From: Pseudomonadota bacterium
Lineage (GTDB): Bacteria > Myxococcota_A > UBA796 > GCA-2862545
NCBI GenBank assembly: GCA_005776945.1
Contig: SXOB01000056.1
Location: 1-48,093 of the forward strand
Length of the DNA: 48,093 nt
Direction of reading: 5' to 3'
Under the pieces are notes generated by a model. That model did not search any database and was not told the origin of the DNA. It worked only from the letters and a program-made list of their open reading frames with translations. This document shows, piece by piece, positions 33,195 through 41,779 of the stretch; the stretch's first letter is position 1; each line of letters starts with the position of its first letter. The position numbers and the translations under genes are program-made.

Positions 33195-33261
33195 ATGGCG
33201 GTTACGGCAAGGCTCCTCAGATGCGGCCCTCTACCCCGAAGGGCGGTTAGGAACCTGCAGG

Positions 33262-34686
33262 ATGGCATCGCTCCTGATCGCCGCTGCGTGGGCCTACGGC
33301 GCCGACGAGACCTGGGTCGTGTTGCCCGGTCTGGGTCCTGTGCCGATCTCGGACGCCATCGAGACGTGCCAGGCCGGGCAACCGGCCGGCGCCGTCATGG
33401 AACTCGTGGCCAAACAGCCGCCGCGGACATCCGTCTTTCAGGCCATCGCAGGCCGCCTGCTCGCCCAACCGCCCGAAGAACGCCAAAGCTACTGGCAGTA
33501 CAATTTCTCGATCGACTGGCCGACCCGGGAAATTGACGTGCGCTATACGCCGCCAGGCGACGCGTACCCGGCGGGCGTCATCCCCGCGTGTTCCGCGGTC
33601 GGCATCTGGTACACCGGCCGGGCGATGAAGATCGGCCACGCCTGTGCGACGTCCAAGGAGGACTGCCGCAACGCGCTTGGCGACGACGACCACGACCTCG
33701 CCAAAGCTGCGCTCAAGGCGGCGGGCACCGGCGATGGCGTCCGCGACCCCATCGTTCTTGCCCTCAATGGGGTGTCAGGCCTCGCAACCTACCGCGACCC
33801 CAAGCCGTTTCTCCAGGCCGCGTGCGACGCTCCCGGCGCCGCGATGAAGCAGCAGCGTCTTATCGACGGAACCGACCTCCTCGCGGCGCGCCGCGCTTGC
33901 CTCCAGATGCTCGTGGCGGCCAAGCGGACCACGCTCACTCCGCTCGGCCTGCCGTGCCCGACCCCTTGGTCCGATGTCGCCGATGACGACCCCTTCGTCT
34001 GGGTGGAGCCGACGACCGACGCCGGCCTCACGGATCGCTACGTGCAGGAGCAGATCGACACGTTGACCGATCGCCTCGTCCGAATGGACCCGTCTCACGC
34101 CACCTGTGAAGCGCCCTGGGCGATGGTGTGGCGCAAGGAGACCGTGAAGTTCTGGCGCGAAGGGCAAATGACGCGCGCCTGCGCCGACGATGCCCTAGGG
34201 CTGGGCGACCGCGCGCACTTGTGTCCAACCCTCCTGGAGGCCACGTCGACAAGCTGCGACAGCGGCAATCGAGACGCTTGCCACCGTCAAGCACACATGC
34301 TCGCCGCTGGGCTTCAGACCGAGGCCGACGTCGCAGGGGCCGCGGACCAGTTCCTCAGCAACTGCCTCGCAGGCCACGCGCCTTCTTGCCAAGTTCTGCC
34401 CGAGTACGGCGCCCCCCTGGCCCAGCGGCTCGCGCGCGCAGCGGCGGATGCCAGGTCGTCCGCCCGGGATCAGCTTCGGACCTGGGCGCCGCACCTGCCA
34501 ACAACGTGGGTCACCGCCCAAATCGTCGCGCTCCTCGAAGGCGCGCTCGTGGCAGCCGACGGCCCCGAGGTGGAGGCCCTGCTCTCTGCCTTCGCCGACC
34601 GCCTCGATTCGCTTGCCATCGACGGCGCAAGGGCCCGACTGGCTGCCCTACCGCCCCCTACGGAGCCGCCGGAAGAAGCACCCTGA
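33262..34686 (+). CDS. Secreted Cys-rich protein with Sel1-like C-terminal segment
   Basis: A 474-residue protein from ATG 33262 with a minimal uncharged signal peptide (MASLLIAAAWAYG, likely cleaved near Ala-Tyr-Gly). The middle has scattered paired Cys, as in the protein at 13161-13940. Residues about 325-385 (CDSGNRDACHRQAHMLAAGL followed by ..DQFLSNCLAGHAPSCQVL) follow the Cys-bounded helix-pair pattern of bacterial Sel1-like repeats. The stop overlaps the CTG start of the PolX gene as CTGA. Function unknown; protein binding in the periplasm or at the surface is plausible. Confidence 0.68.
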   Translation: MASLLIAAAWAYGADETWVVLPGLGPVPISDAIETCQAGQPAGAVMELVAKQPPRTSVFQAIAGRLLAQPPEERQSYWQYNFSIDWPTREIDVRYTPPGDAYPAGVIPACSAVGIWYTGRAMKIGHACATSKEDCRNALGDDDHDLAKAALKAAGTGDGVRDPIVLALNGVSGLATYRDPKPFLQAACDAPGAAMKQQRLIDGTDLLAARRACLQMLVAAKRTTLTPLGLPCPTPWSDVADDDPFVWVEPTTDAGLTDRYVQEQIDTLTDRLVRMDPSHATCEAPWAMVWRKETVKFWREGQMTRACADDALGLGDRAHLCPTLLEATSTSCDSGNRDACHRQAHMLAAGLQTEADVAGAADQFLSNCLAGHAPSCQVLPEYGAPLAQRLARAAADARSSARDQLRTWAPHLPTTWVTAQIVALLEGALVAADGPEVEALLSAFADRLDSLAIDGARARLAALPPPTEPPEEAP

Positions 34687-36724
34687 ACCGGCTCGACAAC
34701 GCGGCGCTTGCAGCGGCATTCGACGAGATGGCCGACCTGCTCCTGCTCCGCGGCGGCGAGGACCACCGCGAACGGGCGTTCCGGACGGCGGCGAAGGTGC
34801 TCGAGGCGTTGCCAGAGCCCGCTGAGACCCTCCTGCGGCGCGGCGCGCTCGAGCGCGTCCCAGGCCTCGGTGAGGGCACCGTCCACCGCGTCAAACAGCT
34901 GTTGGTGACAGGGACGACCGACGACCTTCAGCGGCTGCGAGCCGCCCTGCCAAGCGGCCTGCGCGAAATGCTCGAATTGCGCGGCGTCGGCGCCAGGACC
35001 GTGCGCGTGCTTTGGTCCCGGCTGAGAATCGACTCGATCGACGCGCTCGAAGCCGCAGCTCGATCCGGTAAACTGCTCGACCTGCCGCGATTGGGCCCAG
35101 GCGTCATCCACCGCATCCTGCAGTCGATCGACGAGTTCCGTCTGGAACGCGCGGGAAGCGGCCGTTCATCGAGGCGCGAAGGGTCGCGCGGACGCTCGTG
35201 CGCGGCCTTGAAGGGCATGTGGAGCGGATCGCCATTTGCGGGTCCATCCGCCGGGGCAAAGCGATGTGCGGCGACCTCGACCTGCTTGTGGGTTCCCACG
35301 ATGGCGGTCCCGTCGCGGCGCGCTTCGTCACGTTGCCAGAGGTCGAACGCGTGCTCTTCCGCGGGGACGGGCGCGTAGAGGTCCTGCTACACGATCGCCA
35401 GCAGGTGGACCTTCGCATCGTGGCCCCCGAGCAGTTCGGCGCCGGGTTGCACTACCTGACGGGTTCGGCCCTCCACAACATCGCCTTGCGAACTCGGGCC
35501 CTCCGGTACGGCATCAAAGTGTCGGACGACGGGCTTTTCGTGCGGGACACCACACAGCTCATCGACCCCGGTACGACCGAGGAAGCCATCTTCGCCGCGG
35601 CCCGCCTTCCCTTCATCCCTCCCGAGTTGCGCGAGAACACCGGCGAAATCGAAGCGGCGGCAGAGGGTCGCCTCCCGCGACTCGTCGAGGCGGCCGACCT
35701 CATGGGCGACCTGCACATGCACACCCGCGCGAGCGATGGCCGAGGCACGGCGCGGGAGATGATCGATGCCGCCCTCGCCCTTGGGCATCGCTACGTCGCC
35801 ATCACCGACCACAGCAAGGCACTCAGCGTCGCCAACGGACTCGACGAAGCGCGGTTGCTCGCCCAAATCCGTCACCTACGCGCGCTGCAGGAAGAGGTTG
35901 GTGAACGCATCCAGGTGCTCGCCGGCGTCGAAGTCGACATCCTCGGCGACGGGGCGCTGGATCTCGACGTCGGCGTCCTCGACCGTTGCGACTGGGTCAT
36001 CGCCTCCGTCCACTCTGGCCTCGACGACGACGCCACCACCATGACGGATCGCATGATCCGGGCCATGGAGAGCGGTGTGGTCGACGCCATCGGCCATCCA
36101 ACCAACCGCCGCCTCGGCGAACGACGCGCCTCCGCGCTGGACTTCGAGCGCCTCTTCGCCGCGGCGGCCCGAACCGGCGTTGCGCTCGAGATTAACGGTA
36201 ATCCCCACCGTATGGACCTGGACGACAACGCCTGCCGCAGCGCGCGGGAAGCCGGTGTCGGCCTCGTCATCAACACCGACAGCCACGCGCCGCATCACCT
36301 GCCCTGGCAGGAGTACGGCTTGCTCCCGGCGCGCCGTGGAGGCATCGCCCCAACAGACGTCTGGAATTGCGCGCCCTTTGCGGCCATGGCAGACCGACGG
36401 CGCCTGCGCAAGCGGAGCGCCAACGCACGGGTCTCCGTTTCGGGCTGGGAGCCTGCGGCGGAACTCTACGTGGGGAAAGCGGCCTCCGCCCACTACCAGG
36501 CCGACGATGGCCCCGATCTCGCACAAGATGGCGACGACGCCAACCTCGTCGAGCGCCTCCGGGGGCCGCTCGACGACGATCTGCGCACACGGCTCGACGA
36601 TTGGATGCGCAACGGCGGGGACGCCGCCCTGGAGGAGGCGCTCAGCACGTGGCCAGGTCACCCGATGGCGACCGCATTCAGCTTGCTGACCGCGGCGCCC
36701 ATCAGCCCTGACGGCGGACCGTGA
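34683..36724 (+). CDS. polX: DNA polymerase X with PHP domain (single-base frameshift near 35161)
   Basis: Two frames join into about 680 residues if one C is restored near 35160-35163. Residues 1-160 hold the helix-hairpin-helix domain (LERVPGLGEGTVHRV, MLELRGVGARTVRVL). Next comes the nucleotidyltransferase domain with GSIRRGK, catalytic GDLDLLV and VDLRIV. The PHP domain keeps its metal ligands: DLHMHTRASDG, ITDHS, GVEVDI, SVHSG, IGHPTNR and NTDSHAPHH. PolX fills gaps in base-excision repair, and the PHP domain gives 3' exonuclease or phosphatase activity. An extra C-terminus of about 105 residues goes beyond usual PolX proteins. The start is CTG 34683 in a CTGA overlap. The frameshift is probably a sequencing error because both halves are fully conserved. 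Confidence 0.88.
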
Positions 36725-38060
36725 CGCGGGTTCGAATCGTCGTCGGGCGACCATCCTCCAGCGGCGGCGCCCAGCGCCAACGCTTGATCGCTTTGATGGA
36801 CGCGGCCTGCATGTCCGTCGGGCACGACGCATCGGCGCGCAAGTCCTTTGGCCGACCAGAACGCGTGATGGCGACGTCCACGGTGCACGACGCTTCGCCC
36901 TGGCCGGCGAACCGAGGCGAGATGGACCGGAGTACGACCGCCGCGGGCCGCCCATGGACCCCCTCGGGCAGGTCGTTCGCGCCCTTCTCGATGTCCGGTG
37001 AGGGCAGGTCGAACGTGACCGGCCCCCCATTCGGTGCAAAGCGGAACACGCCCCGGAATCGCGCGTAGCGCTCGCCTTCGAGATTCGGCGCAGGCGTCAG
37101 CCGGAAGGCGTTGCCCGCGGCCACCGAGCGCAACTCCACGTCCGGGTGGCACCTGGCCTCGGGCCAAGTGACGACCTCGAGCCGCGAGTTGACGCCAACG
37201 AGGATGGGGCAGGACCGCGCATCCGGGCCGGTCCAAGGCTCAGGCATCACGAGGTCGTGCACGCGTACCGCCGCGAACCCTTTGTGGCGGACCTGGATCA
37301 CGTACGGGTTGGTCGGCCGCTCGACTGGCGGCCGTGACACGGCCCGGTCCGTGACGTGCACCGAATCGCCGCCGCGCGTGGCATCGGACGGCCAGGTCAG
37401 CGTCATCTCGTAGGCGCCCTGGGCACCATGGGCGGCCGACGCCAGCAACTCAAAGGCACTCTGCCTTGGAAAGCCACCGATCATCCACGGCTGGAAGCGC
37501 CAGGACCGAAGCAACACTTCGATGGCATCGCCCACGCGAGGTTCGCACGCGGTGGCCGCCACGAGCGTCGGGAGCCCGGACGGTCCGACTTCGACGCGTA
37601 CGTCGCAGTCTGCATCCGCGAAGACCTCCGCCGGCTCGAATGGCAGCGCCGTCGACGGAACTTCCTGCGCGCGATGGGGCATTTCGCGCGCCTCCCCGTC
37701 GAGGTCCAGCGCAACTCCAGGCCGCGCGAGCACACCCCATAAGGGCAACTCCCCGGGTCGATCCGCGAGGCTTACCCACACCTCGGCGATGAGCCCCGGC
37801 GAACCCTGCCCCTCCCAAGCAGACGAGGTGAGTTGGGCCCGGTCGGCTGGGGTGAACGCGGCTGCGCACGCACCAATGGCGCCGACGGACTTCGTGCCGT
37901 CCCACGTATACGTGACGATGCAACGCCCAGCTTCGGGGTCAATGGACGCGACCGTCGGCAGCTGGGGGAGTCTGTGACTGGAATCACCGCGCTGCACCGT
38001 GATCACAGAAGTGTCGGTCGCAAAGGCCGTCAACGTCAACGTCAACCACGATAGCGGCAT
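36702..38060 (-). CDS. Secreted protein with four TonB-C-like units
   Basis: A 452-residue protein with a short signal (MPLSWLTLTLTAFA, no basic residue). It contains four repeats of a TonB C-terminal-like strand-turn-strand-helix pattern, at about 45-95, 150-205, 283-345 and 391-452. Each has a Cys pair 18-21 residues apart (Cys47/65, 152/172, 284/304, 392/413). The last (CTVDVAITRSGRPKDLRAD and ASIKAIKRWRWAPPLEDGRP) is the clearest match. There is no membrane anchor or Pro-rich linker, so it is not a classical TonB. It converges with polX, overlapping by 23 bases, and is divergent from the next gene. Confidence 0.7.
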   Translation of the reverse strand: MPLSWLTLTLTAFATDTSVITVQRGDSSHRLPQLPTVASIDPEAGRCIVTYTWDGTKSVGAIGACAAAFTPADRAQLTSSAWEGQGSPGLIAEVWVSLADRPGELPLWGVLARPGVALDLDGEAREMPHRAQEVPSTALPFEPAEVFADADCDVRVEVGPSGLPTLVAATACEPRVGDAIEVLLRSWRFQPWMIGGFPRQSAFELLASAAHGAQGAYEMTLTWPSDATRGGDSVHVTDRAVSRPPVERPTNPYVIQVRHKGFAAVRVHDLVMPEPWTGPDARSCPILVGVNSRLEVVTWPEARCHPDVELRSVAAGNAFRLTPAPNLEGERYARFRGVFRFAPNGGPVTFDLPSPDIEKGANDLPEGVHGRPAAVVLRSISPRFAGQGEASCTVDVAITRSGRPKDLRADASCPTDMQAASIKAIKRWRWAPPLEDGRPTTIRTRVTVRRQG

Positions 38061-38101
38061 GGCTCGCTCCGGCCTTGGGGATAACCCGAACGGACACGCA
38101 G

Positions 38102-39658
38102 ATGCCGTTCGAATGGGCAGTCGATGCGCCGCGCGCATTGACCGAACACAACAAGATCTTTCTGGCCGCACTGGCCGCCATTTTGGCGGTAGCGTGGCCC
38201 CACCTGGCCCACGCGTTTCGTGGGCAGGCCCTGCGTGTGCTCGCCCTTGTAGGCGTCGTTAACTACGCACGTTTCGGGTTTGAGGCTGCGTTCGAGCGCG
38301 TCGACCCCTACGACCTGCTCCACTACCATACGAACTCGCGATTCTTCGACGAATTGGGGTACTACGACCTTTATCCCTGCGTTTTACTCGCGGACCTCGA
38401 GGCCGACGGGCCGTTTCGGCCAAGCCAAGGGTCGTCCTACATGGCGCAGGATGCGACCGGCCATCACATCGCCAGCATCGACTCCGCGCTCGAACGTTGC
38501 CGGCAGGTTCGTGCCGAGCGCTTCACTCCCGAACGGTGGACGGCCTTCCGCGACGACGTCCTTGTCCTGACGCGCGAAACGCGCGGTTTCACGGACGCGA
38601 CGTGGCGACAAATGCTGCACGACCACGGCTACAACGCGACGCCAGCGTGGACGTGGATGGCACGACCACTCGCGGAGGTGGTGAGCGTCCGTCACGTCAA
38701 GTGGCTCGGCTGGCTCGACGTCGGCGCGCTCGCCGGAGCCCTGCTGCTGACCCGCCGCGCCTTTGGCGCCGACGCGGCCTGGTGGACGACCCTGTGGCTG
38801 GTGACGTCGTACAGCCTGCGCTGGCCCATGTTGACCTGGGCCTTTCTCCGCTACGACTACGCGGCGGCCTTGCTCGCGGCGACGGCCCTGCTCAAGCTCG
38901 GCCGACCCGGTTGGGCAGGTGTCCTCGGCGGCTGGGCCGCGGCAAGCCGCCTGTTCCCAGCGCTTTGGTTCGTCATGCCTTTGGGCGTGGGGCTTTACGG
39001 CCTGGCTCGCCGCCAACTTTCCCGACCCCTGATTCGTTTCGGCGTTGCGGGCTTCGGGACCTTCCTTGCGGCCTACGGGCTCGCTGTCGCGACGTGGGGC
39101 CCCGACGTCGTCACCACCCACCTCGTCAACATGTCCGACCACAACCGGGGCGAACAGCTCAGCAGCCGCCGCATCGGCCTCGCCCTCGCCATGGTCTTCG
39201 ACGGCCAACTCCTGCCCAAAACCCTGTCGCTGGCGGCCAAGCAGCAGATCACCACAGATCTCCCGTTGCGACTTGGCCTCGCCGTCGCCGCGACGCTTGG
39301 CTTCACTTGGTTGCTACGACGCGCGCGAGAGCACGAGGTCTTCGCCTACGGATTCCTCCCCTTCTTCCTCGCGACCACGGCCTCCTACTACTACTACGTG
39401 GGCCGGGTGACGTTGGTCGTCCTACACGCCGGCGAACTCCACCGCCTTCGGAATCGGCTTGGCCTCGCATTCCTCTTCGGTCTTGAGGCCTTCTGCAATT
39501 TCGCCGAGTCCCAATGGCCCGAACACCGGTGGTTCCTCATCGGCTGGTTGGCCTGGGGGCTCGTCGCCTACACGGTCCTTCAGGGCGTTCTGCTGACCTT
39601 GGACCCGCCCGGAAACGGCGAGACTTGGACTCCCCACCACCCGCACCGGAGCGATTAG
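38102..39658 (+). CDS. Polytopic membrane protein, GT87/DUF2029-like mannosyltransferase candidate
   Basis: A 518-residue protein with about ten membrane segments and a large loop after the second helix (residues about 60-185). The acidic VDPYDLLHYHTNSRFFDELGY resembles the aspartate-bearing first loop of GT-C enzymes. WAAASRLFPALWFVMPLG and YYYYVGRVTLVVL recall DUF2029/GT87 polyprenyl-phosphate sugar transferases. ATG 38102 was chosen; TTG 38075 is possible. The next gene, a lipoprotein, begins ten bases after the stop, so it probably opens the four-gene unit containing the ATP-grasp-SET and cyclase genes. Confidence 0.65.
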   Translation: MPFEWAVDAPRALTEHNKIFLAALAAILAVAWPHLAHAFRGQALRVLALVGVVNYARFGFEAAFERVDPYDLLHYHTNSRFFDELGYYDLYPCVLLADLEADGPFRPSQGSSYMAQDATGHHIASIDSALERCRQVRAERFTPERWTAFRDDVLVLTRETRGFTDATWRQMLHDHGYNATPAWTWMARPLAEVVSVRHVKWLGWLDVGALAGALLLTRRAFGADAAWWTTLWLVTSYSLRWPMLTWAFLRYDYAAALLAATALLKLGRPGWAGVLGGWAAASRLFPALWFVMPLGVGLYGLARRQLSRPLIRFGVAGFGTFLAAYGLAVATWGPDVVTTHLVNMSDHNRGEQLSSRRIGLALAMVFDGQLLPKTLSLAAKQQITTDLPLRLGLAVAATLGFTWLLRRAREHEVFAYGFLPFFLATTASYYYYVGRVTLVVLHAGELHRLRNRLGLAFLFGLEAFCNFAESQWPEHRWFLIGWLAWGLVAYTVLQGVLLTLDPPGNGETWTPHHPHRSD

Positions 39659-39668
39659 CACCGCAGTC

Positions 39669-40316
39669 GTGAACCTCCTCATCCTGGTTGCTTGCCGGTC
39701 GCCGGAAACGTCGTCGAGCGACGACCCCATCGTGCCGCCGCACTCGACGAGCAGCGACGTCCCCACCGAGACGGGCGACGAGACCGACGACCCTCCAACC
39801 ACGGAGCCCCTGCCTCCCACGGGCTGCGATGGCCTGTGGTGGCCGCTGGACTGGCGTTGTCCTCCCGACCCTGCCACAACCCCCGTCAACACGGAACTCC
39901 GGCTCCGCGTCACGTGTGGGCTGCTCGACTTCGACCCCGAGGGCATCGACACCATCCTCTTTCTCTACACCCCCAACTTGGAAGACGAAAACGGCGCCTT
40001 TCGCTGGAACCTGAAGGACGAGGCCGGCAGCCCGGCCGTCTGGCCAGAAATTCGCGACGAATGTGCCCAGGACGGCAGCCCCCGAATGACGTGGATCCCC
40101 GACGGCGTCCTCACCGGCGAGCCCGAGATTGCGCTCAACACCTTCGGCATCGCCCACCTCGCGAGCCCTTCCACGGAGCCGCAGTGGTTCGGCGCAGCCA
40201 ACCCCCAGGTGCCAACCGACGCGTGTGACGACGCCGCCGAAATGTACAACCCTGGCGGTTGGCCGGTGAGCTTCACGCTCTCGGTCGAATCGATCACATT
40301 GCCGGCAACCCCCTGA
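39669..40316 (+). CDS. Small lipoprotein, Thr/Asp/Pro-rich linker
   Basis: A 215-residue predicted lipoprotein from GTG 39669, with an ultrashort signal NLLILVAC (Cys9) and no basic residue. Residues 10-52 are a low-complexity Ser/Thr/Asp/Pro tether. The C-terminal domain of about 160 residues has Cys at CDGLWWPLDWRC, RVTCGLL, DECAQ and DACDDA, and is strand-rich. No family is recognised. The stop TGA overlaps CTG of the ATP-grasp-SET gene (CTGA 40313-40316), so the proteins are probably made in balance. Confidence 0.68.
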   Translation: MNLLILVACRSPETSSSDDPIVPPHSTSSDVPTETGDETDDPPTTEPLPPTGCDGLWWPLDWRCPPDPATTPVNTELRLRVTCGLLDFDPEGIDTILFLYTPNLEDENGAFRWNLKDEAGSPAVWPEIRDECAQDGSPRMTWIPDGVLTGEPEIALNTFGIAHLASPSTEPQWFGAANPQVPTDACDDAAEMYNPGGWPVSFTLSVESITLPATP

Positions 40317-41779
40317 GCCAGCGCTGGACCGTGTTGACGCCGTCCTACGACGGCAGTTTGTCCCCGATGGCGGACCACGACCCGCCTTGTACGCCGGCCT
40401 GGGTGGCACCCGAACTCACGTGGCATCATGTCGCGTTGCACAAGGCCACGGCGGTGTCCACCCTTCGGCGACTCATCCGCGAAGGCCACGACCAATTCGT
40501 CAATCTCTGCGATGGCGCCTGGGACGAAGACCGTGCAGGCATCGACGTCATCCTCGAACTCGAACGGCAAGGCGTCGCGTTCACGGGGTCCGGCTCGGCA
40601 GCCTACGAGCCCACCCGCCAGGAAATGAAGCTGGCGGCAGCGGCCGCAGGGGTCGGTGCCCCCGCTGGGGCCGTGGTCAAGGGACCCGACGATGTCGCGG
40701 ACCTGGCCCACTTGCCGTGGCCCCGCATCGTCAAGCACCCGTCGTCCTACTCGTCGATCGGTCTCGTCGCGACGTCGCGCGTCGCCAACGAGGCCGAGCA
40801 GCGCGCCCAAATCGAGGTCGTCTGCGGCCAATACGGGGCCGCCCTCGTCGAAGAGTTCATCGAAGGGCGCGAGGCGACCGTCCTCGTGGCCGACGGCCCC
40901 GAAGGACCCGTCGCGTGGCCGCCTATCGGCATCCGTTTTCCGGAAGGAAGCCCTGGTTTCAAGACGTTTGACCTGAAGTGGCGGGAGGACGAGTCGCTCG
41001 GTGTCGACCCGTTGGAGCCCGAGCTGGACGCGCGCATCCGCCGCGATGCGATCGCCTTTTACCGAGCGGTCGGTGCCGAGGGCTACGCCCGATTCGACGT
41101 CCGGATTCCCGCCGACGGCGTGCCGCGCTTCCTCGAGATCAACGCGAATCCCGGTTTGTTCTACCCTCCGGACGACCCGGGGTCCGCGGATGCCATCCTC
41201 CACCGGTCCCCTGGCGGCCATCGGGCGCTGTTGCAGACGCTGCTCGACTACGCGGTGGCCCGCCGGGACAACCGCCGTCCAACCGCTCGCGTCGCGCTCG
41301 GCCCGAACGGCTTCGGCCTCGTCGCGGCTCGGGACATCGCCGCCGGCGAGGTCGTCTGGCCCGGCGAAGGCCAAAGCCACGTCCTCGTCCATCGAGCCAA
41401 GGTCGAGACGTGGACACCCGAGGACCGCGACGCCTTTGCCGCCTACGCCTGGCCGCTGACGGACGACCTCTACGTGATGTGGCACCCTCTGCCGTCTCAG
41501 TGGCGGCCCATCGATCACGCCTGCGATCCCAACACCTGGCTCGTGGGACTCGACCTCGTCGCCCGCCGCGACGTGCGCTCGGGAACCCCGTTGACGATGG
41601 ACTACGCCACCTTTTGTGGACCACTGACCCGCCCTTTTCGGTGCCGCTGCGGCGCGCCGACCTGCCGCGAAGCCGTGGGCCCGGACTCCTTCCTCCGGGC
41701 GGACTTACCGGACGCCTACGTCGGGCACTACAGCGACTATGTCGCGCGCGCGCGGCGCCAGCGCGGCCTGAGCGCCTAG
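40313..41779 (+). CDS. ATP-grasp ligase fused to a C-terminal SET methyltransferase domain
   Basis: A 488-residue fusion. Residues 1-315 are an ATP-grasp domain of the D-Ala-D-Ala-ligase type: VLTPSYDGSLSP strand, FVNLCDGAWDEDRAG, VEEFIEGREATVLVADG, then ARFDVRI and FLEINANPG (near 275), which carries the metal-binding Glu and Asn. Residues 320-470 are a SET domain: GPNGFGLVAARDIAAGE, DHACDPN (near 401, the NHSCxPN motif), GTPLTMDY, and a post-SET FRCRCGAPTCRE (near 442). The likely reactions are ATP-dependent peptide-bond formation plus SAM-dependent lysine N-methylation. The start is CTG 40313; GTG 40331 would shorten the first strand. A GTG-started cyclase gene abuts its stop. Confidence 0.88.
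   Translation: MSQRWTVLTPSYDGSLSPMADHDPPCTPAWVAPELTWHHVALHKATAVSTLRRLIREGHDQFVNLCDGAWDEDRAGIDVILELERQGVAFTGSGSAAYEPTRQEMKLAAAAAGVGAPAGAVVKGPDDVADLAHLPWPRIVKHPSSYSSIGLVATSRVANEAEQRAQIEVVCGQYGAALVEEFIEGREATVLVADGPEGPVAWPPIGIRFPEGSPGFKTFDLKWREDESLGVDPLEPELDARIRRDAIAFYRAVGAEGYARFDVRIPADGVPRFLEINANPGLFYPPDDPGSADAILHRSPGGHRALLQTLLDYAVARRDNRRPTARVALGPNGFGLVAARDIAAGEVVWPGEGQSHVLVHRAKVETWTPEDRDAFAAYAWPLTDDLYVMWHPLPSQWRPIDHACDPNTWLVGLDLVARRDVRSGTPLTMDYATFCGPLTRPFRCRCGAPTCREAVGPDSFLRADLPDAYVGHYSDYVARARRQRGLSA

Noticed and set aside
35150-35200. Programmed ribosomal frameshift in polX
   Set aside because: There is no slippery heptamer or clear downstream structure, and the same kind of one-base loss occurs in two unrelated genes.
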